DNA of 64,000 bases from JAMCYG01 sp027365565. GTDB taxonomy: Archaea; Micrarchaeota; Micrarchaeia; Micrarchaeales; Micrarchaeaceae. Numbering within the stretch: position 1 is the stretch's first letter; each line of letters begins with the position of its first letter. A program made the position numbers and the translations under genes. The DNA is taken from positions 71,142 to 135,141 of the forward strand of contig DAHXMI010000004.1 in NCBI GenBank assembly GCA_027365565.1, read 5' to 3'. Under the pieces are notes generated by a model. The model did not search any database, was not told the DNA's origin, and saw nothing but the letters and a program-made list of their open reading frames with translations. Below, in pieces: positions 42,989-52,093 of this stretch.

Positions 42989-44551
42989 ATGGTCCCTATG
43001 GCAACCGATCTGTTCAACAAAGGTTTCATCGTGAGGATGTTCAGTGTAGCGCTGTTCGTGTTCCTCGCAATTGCAGGCCTTGGCTTTGTGCTTTACCTGT
43101 TCGCGATAGCCGCGACTGCTTACATGTTTGCGCTGGCGGTCGCCTTTGCCGCGCTCACCTTCGTGGCGGGATTCTTCAACATATTCGCAGCGCTGGCATA
43201 CTACAGATCCTACTTCTATGACAGGTACCTGGACAAGATAAACAGGACCCTGAAGCGCGGAGGCAGGAAGCCGACCATCGCAGTTGTGATGCCCGTATTC
43301 AACGAGGACGCATCGCTTGTGGAGAGGAACATGCTCAGGCTAAGGGAGATGAAGTATCCCAAGAGCAAGCTTAATTTCTATATGGTGGACGATTCGACTG
43401 ACGCGGATACCGCCGATGAGCTGAAGAGGTTCAGCGAGAAGCACGGCGTAATTTACATTCATAGGGGCGTCAGGAAGGGTTACAAGGCCGGAGCGCTCAA
43501 CAACATGCTCAAGGACGCAAAGGAGGAGCTGATCGCGATATTCGATTATGACGAATATCTCACCAACACGAATTTCCTGCTTGACCTCATACCCTATTTC
43601 AACGACGACAAGGTAGCGTATATACAGACGGAAAAGAGCACGTTCAACGGCAACTTCTTCGCCAACGCGGTCAAGCTGTTTGACGGCTTCTTCTTCAGGT
43701 TCATACAGACGGCCAGGGCGCTGAACAACACCGCGATATACGCGGGCTCGTGCGGCCTCATCAGGAGGAGCGCACTTGAGACGATAGGCGGCTTCCCTGA
43801 ATACATAATAGAGGACACCTTCTTCAGCTTCGAGTCAGACAGGAAGCACTTCAAGAGCATATATGTGCCGAAGATATATGCCTACGGCAAGCCGATAACG
43901 ACTTTCACCGCGCTCGCGAAGCAGCAGTGGAGGTACAACTACGGCGACACGCAGTTCATCAGCTACTTCTTCAGGTTCCGGAAGTCGATGAGGAGCTCCC
44001 CTCTCACGCGCATGGACTACATAACGCACGGCTTCGGGCTGAACTACCTTTCGATAGTGCTGATACTGTTCACCCTGGTATCGGTGCTGATAGTGTTCTC
44101 GTCCCTGCCGTTCCTACACATGACCATAAGGCACTTCTTCAACCAGACTTACATAGGCCTTGACCTTGAGATAATAGGAATATTAGCGTTCATGGCTTCA
44201 CTGCTGGCGCCGATAATGCTCGCAAAGATATATTTCAAGTCCACCACGAAGGGGTTCATGGTGTTCGTGCTCAACTTCAGCCTTGCAATAATAAGGACCA
44301 AGGCGGCGATAGCCGCGCTCAGGCACAAGAACCCCTCGTTCGTCTGGAACAGGAAGAACGAGAACCCGAAGCCGCACAACATAAGGCTCAGCCTGCTCAA
44401 TACGAAGACGGAAATCACGATGTCGCTGAGCCTGTTCTCGCTCGGCATGCTCTCTGTGCTCTACTTCCACAACATCGCAGGGGGGCTATGGCTTGTTTGG
44501 TACGGCGTAATGTACAGCGCCGCCACACTGCTCTTCTACAGGTATGGATGA
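42989..44551 (+). CDS. Processive GT2 glycosyltransferase (cellulose/hyaluronan synthase-like)
   Basis: A 520-residue membrane glycosyltransferase: two N-terminal helices, a GT-A domain with VVMPVFNEDASL, VDDSTDADT, the DxD motif FDYDEYLT, EDTFFSFE and the QQWRYNYGD (QxxRW-like) motif, then about five C-terminal helices. That set is diagnostic for processive synthases that extend and export a polysaccharide. No PilZ domain. Likely makes a surface polymer; substrate unknown. The DUF424 gene follows after nine bases. Confidence 0.92.
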   Translation: MVPMATDLFNKGFIVRMFSVALFVFLAIAGLGFVLYLFAIAATAYMFALAVAFAALTFVAGFFNIFAALAYYRSYFYDRYLDKINRTLKRGGRKPTIAVVMPVFNEDASLVERNMLRLREMKYPKSKLNFYMVDDSTDADTADELKRFSEKHGVIYIHRGVRKGYKAGALNNMLKDAKEELIAIFDYDEYLTNTNFLLDLIPYFNDDKVAYIQTEKSTFNGNFFANAVKLFDGFFFRFIQTARALNNTAIYAGSCGLIRRSALETIGGFPEYIIEDTFFSFESDRKHFKSIYVPKIYAYGKPITTFTALAKQQWRYNYGDTQFISYFFRFRKSMRSSPLTRMDYITHGFGLNYLSIVLILFTLVSVLIVFSSLPFLHMTIRHFFNQTYIGLDLEIIGILAFMASLLAPIMLAKIYFKSTTKGFMVFVLNFSLAIIRTKAAIAALRHKNPSFVWNRKNENPKPHNIRLSLLNTKTEITMSLSLFSLGMLSVLYFHNIAGGLWLVWYGVMYSAATLLFYRYG

Positions 44552-44560
44552 GATGATAGG

Positions 44561-44872
44561 ATGATGTTTCTCAAGATACACAATAGTGACAACGGCGACA
44601 TGGTGGCCATGTGCGACGAATCGCTCATCGGCGAGGTCATAAGCGAGGGAGCGATTGAGATAAACATACGCGACTACTCCGATTTCTACAAGGGCGACCT
44701 CGTCTCGAAGGAAGACGCGAAGAGGATGATAGATTCCGGAAGCGTCTACACGGCCAACATTATAGGAAAGGAAGCGGTAGACGCCGCGATAGAATGCAGC
44801 ATCATAGACCCTGAAAGCGTCAGGAACGCGGGCAGCGTGCCCTATGCCCAGGCCTTCAGGGTAAGGAAATAG
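44561..44872 (+). CDS. DUF424 family protein
   Basis: A 103-residue protein matching archaeal DUF424: FLKIHNSDNGDMVAMCDESL, GDLVSKEDAKRMIDSGSVYT, ANIIGKEAVDAAIE and a C-terminal SVPYAQAFRVRK. The fold is small alpha/beta; the family is widespread in archaea but without established function, with some evidence elsewhere for linkage to translation genes. It follows the processive GT2 gene by nine bases. Confidence 0.88.
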   Translation: MMFLKIHNSDNGDMVAMCDESLIGEVISEGAIEINIRDYSDFYKGDLVSKEDAKRMIDSGSVYTANIIGKEAVDAAIECSIIDPESVRNAGSVPYAQAFRVRK

Positions 44873-44884
44873 TAATTGATGCCG

Positions 44885-45244
44885 TTAGACTCCATCTCCC
44901 TCCTTCAGGCGCATGATCGCGCCCGCTATGTCGCCATTGCTGGCCTCGAGAGCCGCCCTTACCTTTCCTTCGTCGAAGACGCCGCTCTGCTCCATCACGA
45001 GCCTGATATCGTCCTCGCCTATTTCCGCCTTAGCGTCGGATCCGCGCTCTTCCTCGCTTACGCTTCCCGCCACGCTGAACGTGACCATACCCTGTGCGTC
45101 TATCCTTGTAACCTGCGGGTCGGATATGACTATGTGCCTGTCTGGGCACTCTATGACGACCCTGAGCGCTACGACGTCAGTGGACTTTATTCCCATCTTC
45201 TCCATTATGTTCTTCATCTGCTTCGGATCCATGTTAGGCAGCAT
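44885..45244 (-). CDS. Nascent polypeptide-associated complex protein (archaeal NAC)
   Basis: A 119-residue archaeal NAC: N-terminal KQMKNIMEKMGIKSTDVVAL, NAC strand region with VVIECPDRHIVISDPQV, and a C-terminal UBA domain (EDDIRLVMEQSGVFDEGKVR, ASNGDIAGAIMRL). The homodimer binds nascent chains at the ribosome exit. Convergent with the DUF424 gene with a 12-base gap. Confidence 0.95.
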   Translation of the reverse strand: MLPNMDPKQMKNIMEKMGIKSTDVVALRVVIECPDRHIVISDPQVTRIDAQGMVTFSVAGSVSEEERGSDAKAEIGEDDIRLVMEQSGVFDEGKVRAALEASNGDIAGAIMRLKEGDGV

Positions 45245-45394
45245 ACAATCACGCTATTATCATCGTTTAACCTATTGTAGCACATTGTCTTTTATGCCCT
45301 TCTGCATAATTGCAGGCGATTCGGCGTTCCATTAATCCCGCTTTGCATGGAAAGCCTAAAAACTTTCTTCGGGCAAATGTCGTTTGGCGATTAG

Positions 45395-45706
45395 ATGGTG
45401 GATCTCGCAAAGGAGAATTACAGGAGGCTAAGGAAGGTGAACTTCTACAAGCGCATCCTGGACAGGCTTGCATATCTATCGCTAGGCGCCGACATAATAA
45501 TAGCCGTGATCACCCTCGCTTCACTGTACATATACGCATCAAATATATCGTTCGTGCTGAAGTGGGTGGAGTACGCGCTAAGCGGCATCGTCGCGATAAC
45601 GGTGTTCGTCTTCGTGCTTTTCGCTTTCGAATCGAACTACCACAGGAAGATCATCTCGATCATAACGCTCACCGGGCGGCTGGCGAGAAGGTCAATCAGG
45701 AGATGA
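45395..45706 (+). CDS. Small two-helix membrane protein
   Basis: A 103-residue protein with a basic N-terminus (ENYRRLRKVNFYKRILDRL), two hydrophobic helices (about residues 28-48 and 57-79) and a basic C-terminal tail (ARRSIRR). It precedes the SPFH protein gene on the same strand by 58 bases and may work with it at the membrane. No family recognised. Confidence 0.65.
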   Translation: MVDLAKENYRRLRKVNFYKRILDRLAYLSLGADIIIAVITLASLYIYASNISFVLKWVEYALSGIVAITVFVFVLFAFESNYHRKIISIITLTGRLARRSIRR

Positions 45707-45764
45707 GAGCGGAATGCCCTGCGGCTGGAAGGTTTAAAAGAGATGACAGCGTTAGCTATTACGT

Positions 45765-46766
45765 ATGGGGTCGAATAGTGATAGCATGCAGGACAAACAA
45801 TCTACTTCAGGCGGATCAAGGGTATACAAGGGGGGCGTCGCCGCGCTTGCCGACATTCTCATCTTCGTGATATTCACAGGCGGCGGATATTACGTTGGCA
45901 GTATACCGTACGCTTTCGCGGGCTTCGTGCTCAGTTTCATACTGGTACTTTCGCTTTCCATAAGGGTTCTCAGCGAGTGGGACAGGAAGGCAGTGCTCAG
46001 GTTCGGCAGGTACGTCGGCATAATAGGGCCTGGCATATTCCTGATAATACCGATAGTGGACAGTACTATGCCCACGATCGATACCAGGGTGCTCAGCACT
46101 TCTTTCAGGGCAGAGAAGACGCTGACCAAGGACAACGTGCCTGTGGACGTCGATGCCATACTCTTCTGGCAGGTAAAGGACGTGGAGAAGACGGTGCTTA
46201 ACGTTCAAACGTACTACAATTCCGTTCTGCTTGCATCGCAGACCGCGATGAGGGACATAATAGGCAAGAGCGAGCTGTCGACCATGCTTGCAGGCAGGGA
46301 CATAATAGGCAAGGACATAAAGGATCTCATAGAGGAGAGGATACAATCATGGGGCATCGATGCGATATCGGTAGAGATACGTGATGTCACCATACCGCCG
46401 GAACTGCAGAGTGCGATGGCAAGGGTCGCAACCTCCGATAGGGAGAAGCAGGCAAGGGTGATACTGGCGGAGAGCGAATCGCTCGCCGCTGACAAGATGC
46501 TCGAAGCATCGAGCAAGTACGAGAAGGACCCGTACGCCATGCAGCTCAGGGCGCTGAACATGATGTACGAGGTAAGCATAGCGGGCAAGAACGCGATGAT
46601 CTTCATACCAACGGAAACGAAGGGGCTTGCCCTGCCCATACCGTTCGGCGTGAAGGGCATCAACGAATTCCTGAAAGAGAAGCAGCTCAATGAACAGCAG
46701 GCACAGGCACAAGCCCAGAAGAAGCAGAAGCAGCAGAAGAAGCCTGATGATGACGACAGCCAGTGA
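45765..46766 (+). CDS. SPFH/band-7 (slipin/stomatin-like) membrane protein
   Basis: A 333-residue protein: two N-terminal hydrophobic helices, then an SPFH domain (AVLRFGRYVGIIGPGIFLI, KTLTKDNVPVDVDAILFWQV, IEERIQSWGIDAISVEIRDV), a coiled coil and a Gln/Lys/Asp-rich tail. Slipins form membrane rings and are often paired with a NfeD protease subunit, not seen here. The small membrane gene upstream may be its partner; that is inference. Confidence 0.92.
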   Translation: MGSNSDSMQDKQSTSGGSRVYKGGVAALADILIFVIFTGGGYYVGSIPYAFAGFVLSFILVLSLSIRVLSEWDRKAVLRFGRYVGIIGPGIFLIIPIVDSTMPTIDTRVLSTSFRAEKTLTKDNVPVDVDAILFWQVKDVEKTVLNVQTYYNSVLLASQTAMRDIIGKSELSTMLAGRDIIGKDIKDLIEERIQSWGIDAISVEIRDVTIPPELQSAMARVATSDREKQARVILAESESLAADKMLEASSKYEKDPYAMQLRALNMMYEVSIAGKNAMIFIPTETKGLALPIPFGVKGINEFLKEKQLNEQQAQAQAQKKQKQQKKPDDDDSQ

Positions 46767-46780
46767 GTGCCGGCGCGTCA

Positions 46781-47914
46781 TCACATCCTGCTTACCTTCC
46801 TCGCAAGAGGGTCGAACTTGGTGAAGAAGGCGTCCCACGAGTAGTGCTTCTCAATTCTTCTCCTGCCTTCCCTGCCGATGCTCTCCGCGAGCTTGTCGTT
46901 ATCCGCGACAAGCCGCATCTTCTCGGCCATCGCGCGCGGACTGCCCACCAGGAAGCCGGTCTTGCCATCAACTACCGTTTCCCTTGGGCCGCCCTCATTG
47001 ACCGATATCACTGGCTTGTAGCTCGCCATACCCTCTAGAGGCACTATGCCGTAGTCCTCGTTTATCGCTGCGAACAGCACTGCGGTAGATCTCGCATACA
47101 GGTTCCTGAGCTCCTTGTCCGTGGGATTGGGCCTGAACACGACATTCTTAACATTCATACCCTTCAGCTTCTCGTAGTATCTCTTGAAGTCCGCGTACCT
47201 CTCGGACATGCTCCCGGCGAGTATCAGCTTGTAGCCCCTGTACTTCTTCTCCCGGGAAAAGATCGAGAACGCCTCTATCGCGTACTCCTGGCGCTTCTGC
47301 TCAGCTATCCTTGACGGGTAGATGAAGTACTTGCCATCCCCGCCGTCATGGAAATCCTTGTAGTCTATCCCTGGATTTATTATCTCGGCGCTCCTGCCGA
47401 ATATCCTCTTGATGCGGCCGTTCGTCACGCCACTGTTGGTAGCTATGGCCTCTATCTTATCCACTATCCTCTTCTCCATTGTGGAGTATACCCTGCCGAA
47501 GCCCTTGTACATAACCCCTTCGACGAGCGATTTCTTCCTCAGCCCGGAAACCGTCGGATCATAGAGCTCCCTCGGCGGCGTATGGCAGTACCACAGTACT
47601 CTCGGGTTCCTGTTGCGCACCCACTCGCTAGGTGACATGTGAGGGTTAACAACGTCGTAGTCTTCCTTTATCTTCAGGTTGTAGAAGTTGTAGCCGTAAT
47701 GGAGCGCGTTGGCCACCCTTTTGGGGAACAGGCTTCCCGCACGGCCCCTTTTGCCGAACACCCTGATGTCGATGTCGCTGAACTCGTCGAAAGTCCCCTT
47801 CGGGTCGTATCCGAGGGTGTATATCGTGGCGTCGTACTTCTGCGCGATTTTCAGTATGACCCTCTCCGCTCCGCCGCGGTCGTTTATGCTGTGCTGGGTT
47901 ATCGCTAGCTTCAT
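46781..47914 (-). CDS. GT4 glycosyltransferase
   Basis: A 377-residue GT-B enzyme: an N-terminal Rossmann domain starting with ITQHSINDRGGAERVILK, then IYPSRIAEQKRQEYAIEAFS and the GT4 nucleotide-sugar loop FAAINEDYGIVPLEGMASYK plus GGPRETVVDGKTGFLV. Donor and acceptor unknown. Its start overlaps the sulfatase-like gene stop by 4 bases, so the two are co-translated and may act on one surface glycan. Confidence 0.92.
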   Translation of the reverse strand: MKLAITQHSINDRGGAERVILKIAQKYDATIYTLGYDPKGTFDEFSDIDIRVFGKRGRAGSLFPKRVANALHYGYNFYNLKIKEDYDVVNPHMSPSEWVRNRNPRVLWYCHTPPRELYDPTVSGLRKKSLVEGVMYKGFGRVYSTMEKRIVDKIEAIATNSGVTNGRIKRIFGRSAEIINPGIDYKDFHDGGDGKYFIYPSRIAEQKRQEYAIEAFSIFSREKKYRGYKLILAGSMSERYADFKRYYEKLKGMNVKNVVFRPNPTDKELRNLYARSTAVLFAAINEDYGIVPLEGMASYKPVISVNEGGPRETVVDGKTGFLVGSPRAMAEKMRLVADNDKLAESIGREGRRRIEKHYSWDAFFTKFDPLARKVSRM

Positions 47915-49149
47915 CGGAATACCCTCTTCTGGTACTTATCGAGCTTCGACATTCTCCTCTTATCCACGCCGTTGATGTTGGATATGTTCGCAGGTATGCT
48001 GAACGTCTCGGTTATAGCGGCCTTTCTTGTCAGCTTTGATATCGCATCCTTGTCTCCTTCGACCGCCGCGCGTATGAAGTCGGGTATGTTGATAAGGGAC
48101 TGGTATCCCTTCACCTTTCCGCTGCCCGTGAAGCGCTTCGGCGCTATTACGAGCAACGGCACCTTCACCATCTCGTTGGGTATCATAGTGCCATGGCCTA
48201 TGAACCCGTGCTCGCCGAACAGCTGGCCGTGATCCGATGTCATTATTATTATCTGGTCATCGCCGAACCTCTCCATCAGGTCCCTGATCAGTTCAGTACC
48301 GTACCTCATAGCCCTGCCGGCCGCCTTGGCGTAGAGAGACTTCCACGCCGATATGAGGCTCTCGTTCGGGCCATCCTTCAGGAAGGGCGTAGCCCAGTTG
48401 AAGTCCTTGCCCTTCTTGCCGATGTAGGGGTCGTGGGCCTCCATGAAGTTGACGAAGAGGAAGAACGGCTCTTCCAGCTTCAGGTTCCTTATGGTCTTCA
48501 GCATGTTCTTTCCGCCCTTCTCCACAGGCCAGCCGTCTATCAGCTTCGCCTTGAGCTTCTTGTACGCAGCCCTGGGGGTCAGCTTGCCTGCGCTCAGCGC
48601 AAGCTCGAAGAAGAGGTTGGGGTCCTCCTTCATTATTGCGCGTGTCAGCTTCAGTATGTCATTGCCGTACCTGTTCCTGTACTTCGACACGCGGGGCTTC
48701 AGGTCGTCGGATACCTCTATCACGCTTCCGAATATGTCCGTGAAGTAGGACTCGGCGACATAGGTGTCGAAGCCCTCGAAGCCATAAATGGGGTGTATGT
48801 ACGGGTTCGCGGAGATCCCGTACGTGGAATATCCGCTGCCTTTCAGCTCTTCGGTGATGGTTCTCTTGGTGAGCCTTATGTTGTCTATGTCAAGGGACTT
48901 GACCTTCTTTGTCTCATGGCATCCGTGCTCTGATTGGCTCATCCCGGTGAACAGGGAGGCGTGCGAAGGGAGCGTCCACGATCCTGGCGATATGCACCTG
49001 TTGAACCGAGTGGCATTGAGGCCGCCGATCAGCTTGGGATTCTCGGCGATGAGCCTGTCGAACATGTCCAGCCTCATCGTGTCCAGCACTATTATCGTAA
49101 TGTTAGGAGTCCTGCCCAATCCAGCACCGTATTTTTTTCTCATTACCAT
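47911..49149 (-). CDS. Sulfatase/alkaline phosphatase superfamily hydrolase
   Basis: About 412 residues. It has NITIIVLDTMRLDMFDRL with the metal-binding Asp, PGSWTLPSHASLFTGMSQSE (the Ser/Cys-TLPSHASL nucleophile region), IIIMTSDHGQLFGEHGFIGH and a GxxMIPNEMVKVPLL motif. The nucleophile position looks like Ser/Thr, without the canonical CxPxR of sulfatases, so phosphodiesterase or phosphoglycerol/phosphoethanolamine transferase-like action is as likely. No membrane helix. Starts at ATG 49149 or 49143. Co-transcribed with the GT4. Confidence 0.82.
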   Translation of the reverse strand: MVMRKKYGAGLGRTPNITIIVLDTMRLDMFDRLIAENPKLIGGLNATRFNRCISPGSWTLPSHASLFTGMSQSEHGCHETKKVKSLDIDNIRLTKRTITEELKGSGYSTYGISANPYIHPIYGFEGFDTYVAESYFTDIFGSVIEVSDDLKPRVSKYRNRYGNDILKLTRAIMKEDPNLFFELALSAGKLTPRAAYKKLKAKLIDGWPVEKGGKNMLKTIRNLKLEEPFFLFVNFMEAHDPYIGKKGKDFNWATPFLKDGPNESLISAWKSLYAKAAGRAMRYGTELIRDLMERFGDDQIIIMTSDHGQLFGEHGFIGHGTMIPNEMVKVPLLVIAPKRFTGSGKVKGYQSLINIPDFIRAAVEGDKDAISKLTRKAAITETFSIPANISNINGVDKRRMSKLDKYQKRVFR

Positions 49150-49223
49150 TAGCACCGGCAATGCTTAAAACACATGCTCACCGGCACGAAAACGCTTTAA
49201 TATCCGGCATAATAATACCAGTC

Positions 49224-49694
49224 ATGGAGGAGAAGGAGAGAGGGAAGGAGGAGAAGGAGAAGGAAAATGGAAAGGAGACGGTCGTATGCGTATCAGGCTA
49301 CTTCGACCCGATACACAGGGGCCACATCGAATATCTGAGGATGGCATCCGACCTCGGCGACAGGCTTATTGCCATACTGAACAATGACAAGCAGGCGATT
49401 GCGAAGAAGGGATTCGTCTTCATGCCGATGGATGACAAGATTGCAGTGCTCAAGGCGATAAGGTATGTGGATGAAGTTGTCGTGAGCATCGATGAGGACC
49501 AGACGCAGTGCAGGACCCTCGAGATGCTGAAGCCCGACATATTCGCGAAGGGCGGAGACAGGTACGCATACGAGATCCCGGAAGCGGAAGTGTGCAGGAG
49601 GTTAGGAATAAGGATAATAGACGGATTGGGACCAAAGATTCAGAGCAGCAGCGAACTGGTGAAGAAAGCCGCTGAAAGCAAGAAGAATGGTTAG
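49224..49694 (+). CDS. Cytidylyltransferase-fold nucleotidyltransferase (RfaE2/HldE-C-like)
   Basis: About 156 residues. After a Glu/Lys-rich N-terminal tail it has CVSGYFDPIHRGHIEYL (HxGH), IAILNNDKQAI, DKIAVLKAIRYVDEVV and PDIFAKGGDRY, the layout of adenylyltransferases acting on sugar phosphates or glycerol phosphate. FAD synthase or pantetheine-type enzymes are less likely. ATG at 49224 chosen; an ATG-less extension upstream overlaps the divergent sulfatase gene. It may activate a sugar for the neighbouring glycan genes. Confidence 0.85.
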   Translation: MEEKERGKEEKEKENGKETVVCVSGYFDPIHRGHIEYLRMASDLGDRLIAILNNDKQAIAKKGFVFMPMDDKIAVLKAIRYVDEVVVSIDEDQTQCRTLEMLKPDIFAKGGDRYAYEIPEAEVCRRLGIRIIDGLGPKIQSSSELVKKAAESKKNG

Positions 49695-49876
49695 GTATGA
49701 GATATGATTAGTCTCTATAAACCCTTCTTAGTCACAGGTTCTTGAAAAATGGGAATGGGTAAAAAAGTGCGCCGCAATACATAAGGAATACTTCCCCTCT
49801 CCGTATATATTTCTTGTCGGGTTGCTCAAATGTTATATTTTCAATGCTTTTGACGCCAATGTTTATTGCACTCCCG

Positions 49877-50917
49877 TCAACTTATTCCCACTTCGATATT
49901 TTGCAAGATACTATTGAACGTCTGCTGCGTGCATAGAGGCCCTGAGCAACTTACTATAGCTAGGAAATTGGACTGCTGTACCATAGTAGTGTAAGAGTTA
50001 GGATTCACTGTCAAGTCTTCAATATACTGAAGATTTGCCACAGAACCTGATTGCTGCGCATGTGGTGCTTGATTCGCAAGTATGATGCTAGCCTGTGGCG
50101 TTTCTACCACCAACTCTGTGAAGTTAGATGCGTATGTGCGGTTGTAGTATGTTATGTAATATGAGTATGCCACATTAGTGTTCTGAAATGTGAAGTTGAA
50201 CAGTAAAGTCTGGATAGGTGTTGGAAATAGCAAGTTAAGCGACCCTATTGGTAACTCACCTGCGTTGAGTGCAGACTCGCTGTATGTGCCACTACCGTAT
50301 ACACTCTGTAGCTGCTGCTGCGTCAAATACGGCTTGTTGAGATTTATTGTGTTGCTGGATGGAGGAGTATAGTAGTTTGAGTTGGCAAGGACAATGTATA
50401 TTGCCCATATTATGAACAGGAATGCAATAGAGCCACTTATTGCCTTTGTCATGCCTTTCTGCTTGAAGCTTACTTGTCTCAACGATGCTCCAAGTACCAA
50501 GCCAACTAGTATCAAGATGAAGGCCGCTAACACGAGCAGGACATTGAATGTAAGGCTTGCAAGTAATATGAACACCAGCAACACTGAGATAATGTTCTCA
50601 ACTGCCCATACTCTATGTGATGTAACGAAATCATATATGGAGAACAGAATGAATAGCACGATGAAGCTGCCTAGGAACAGCGGAGAACTGAACGCTGTTA
50701 CCAGCCCTATGTTGGTTATTGCATTGAACAACTTGATAGAAGGTAGTGTCAGAATAAACAGGACTACTGTCATTATTACTGCTTTTATGAGCAACTTCGG
50801 CAGTGCAGTCTTTAGTATACTACTTACTGCCTGGTTCTGTTGTGCTTGCTGTACTTTGTTATATTGAGGTGGCACGCGGTATCCACGCCGTCTATAGTAT
50901 CTGTGTCTTCTTGGCAT
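49877..50917 (-). CDS. Unrecognised membrane protein with extracytoplasmic domain
   Basis: A 346-residue protein. The N-terminus is strongly basic (PRRHRYYRRRGYRV), followed by a Gln-rich stretch, then about four to five helices between residues 40 and 190, then a ~155-residue extracytoplasmic domain with Asn/Gln/Tyr and two cysteines (SCSGPLC). Base composition is lower in G+C than most of the window, consistent with the adjacent element, but it lies outside the repeat-bounded part. Function unknown. Confidence 0.68.
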   Translation of the reverse strand: MPRRHRYYRRRGYRVPPQYNKVQQAQQNQAVSSILKTALPKLLIKAVIMTVVLFILTLPSIKLFNAITNIGLVTAFSSPLFLGSFIVLFILFSIYDFVTSHRVWAVENIISVLLVFILLASLTFNVLLVLAAFILILVGLVLGASLRQVSFKQKGMTKAISGSIAFLFIIWAIYIVLANSNYYTPPSSNTINLNKPYLTQQQLQSVYGSGTYSESALNAGELPIGSLNLLFPTPIQTLLFNFTFQNTNVAYSYYITYYNRTYASNFTELVVETPQASIILANQAPHAQQSGSVANLQYIEDLTVNPNSYTTMVQQSNFLAIVSCSGPLCTQQTFNSILQNIEVGIS

Positions 50918-51017
50918 ATGAAAGTATACTTTAGCAAGATTTTTATATATTTATTAAATGTAATTTATTCAGTAGAGTATTAGAAAATTTATATTTCACT
51001 TCTTTGTAAACAGGATT

Positions 51018-51031
51018 TGGACTCGGTGGGA
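51018..51031. repeat. Distal att-like copy of tRNA-Ala 3' end
   Basis: TGGACTCGGTGGGA here against TGGACTCGGCGGGA at 53296-53309; 13 of 14 bases agree. No similarity continues beyond the 14 bases. Confidence 0.45.
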
Positions 51032-51183
51032 ACTACGCCAGCACAGTAAGTAAAAACCAGAGATAAAGTAATAGGCGCACACCGTACAGTTGATTTTTAG
51101 TCACCCGTAAAGGCTTATAAAGTAAGAAGGTTCAAGTTACATAAATTTAAAGTATTTTGTTTCTATATTTATAGGATGATAAA

Positions 51184-51543
51184 ATGGTTGAAAAGGTACA
51201 GGATATTAAAGCGCCTAAATTTAATAAAACACGTGTCTATTATACGAAATCGCCAGATTATGATACAATATATGCCGATGCTGCAATGATTGCACTTAAT
51301 GAAGATGGTGTTGATTCGTTAAAGATGGATTTTTGGGTATCACATGCTGATTTATATGATGAGATTTGGCATAATAAACCAGAAGATATACCAGAAATAG
51401 AAGTAGGAGAGGTACAATCAATAAATAGAGAGATTAAAGTTAGAATTGCAATGTCGGTAGCAAATGCAAAAAGATTTTATACTGTTCTTGGTACATTTTT
51501 AAATAATAATGAAAATAAAAAGGAGGATAAAAAGAGGGATTGA
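51184..51543 (+). CDS. Unrecognised protein of AT-rich element (DUF3467-like layout)
   Basis: A 119-residue soluble protein. It has an N-terminal strand region (KTRVYYTKSPDYDTIYADAA), a central MDFWVSHADLYDEIW, and a C-terminal VRIAMSVANAKRFYTVL helix followed by a Lys/Asp/Glu tail. The late AMSxxxAKRFxxxL motif recalls DUF3467, but only weakly. ATG preceded by AGGATGAT and a TATA-like ATAAATTTAA at 51141. First of three closely spaced genes. Confidence 0.6.
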   Translation: MVEKVQDIKAPKFNKTRVYYTKSPDYDTIYADAAMIALNEDGVDSLKMDFWVSHADLYDEIWHNKPEDIPEIEVGEVQSINREIKVRIAMSVANAKRFYTVLGTFLNNNENKKEDKKRD

Positions 51544-51548
51544 TTTTT

Positions 51549-51833
51549 ATGTATTTGTATGGAAATAAAACTTTTATTCAACCGCAGGGTTTTGGGATAC
51601 AAAAACCTTTCGAAGTCAATAGACCAAAATTTCAATTAACGTCAAAACTGAAGTCAACTGAGGTGAATCCCCTCGTAGAGAAAAATCCAGTAATTGTTAG
51701 TAATGGAGAAATTTTGTTCAATGAAAATAAGTTGATAATTAATGAGTACTATGGATTTGAATATCAGGATAAAAAGTATGTTCTCCACAAATCAGATAAA
51801 AAGACTATTGAGTTATATGAGGTAATTGAATAA
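51549..51833 (+). CDS. Unrecognised small protein of AT-rich element
   Basis: About 94 residues, soluble, with beta-like segments (ILFNENKLIINEYYGFEYQD, KYVLHKSDKKTIELYEV). A GAGGG site sits ten bases before ATG 51549; TTG at 51540 is in frame but too close to it. It begins just after the upstream gene's stop, so the two are coupled. Function unknown. Confidence 0.5.
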   Translation: MYLYGNKTFIQPQGFGIQKPFEVNRPKFQLTSKLKSTEVNPLVEKNPVIVSNGEILFNENKLIINEYYGFEYQDKKYVLHKSDKKTIELYEVIE

Positions 51834-51892
51834 CTACTAATCCCTTAGTAAATGTTGATATAGAATCACCTATACGGAAAGAATATAAGCGA

Positions 51893-52039
51893 TTGGAACT
51901 CGTCTATCGTATAGAAACGGAAGAGTTTGTAGTTTGCCACCCAAAAGAAGTAAGGAAGAAGAAATTATTTTGGGAAGAAATTTGGCTTGTACATTTAAAG
52001 GAAGACGATAGTTGGAGAATTAAAAAATTAGATAAATAA
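51893..52039 (+). CDS. Possible small protein without good start codon
   Basis: A frame open from 51830 to TAA at 52039 reads as a charged soluble peptide (LELVYRIETEEFVVCHPKEV, then WEEIWLVHLKEDDSW). The only plausible start codon is TTG at 51893, without a ribosome site. It could be a short gene, or the end of a protein made by frameshifting from the previous gene. Composition is like its neighbours. Confidence 0.3.
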   Translation: MELVYRIETEEFVVCHPKEVRKKKLFWEEIWLVHLKEDDSWRIKKLDK

Positions 52040-52093
52040 TTTATATATTATGCACGACCTCGCTTCGTTTCTTTGGTCTGGTTACTTATTTAC

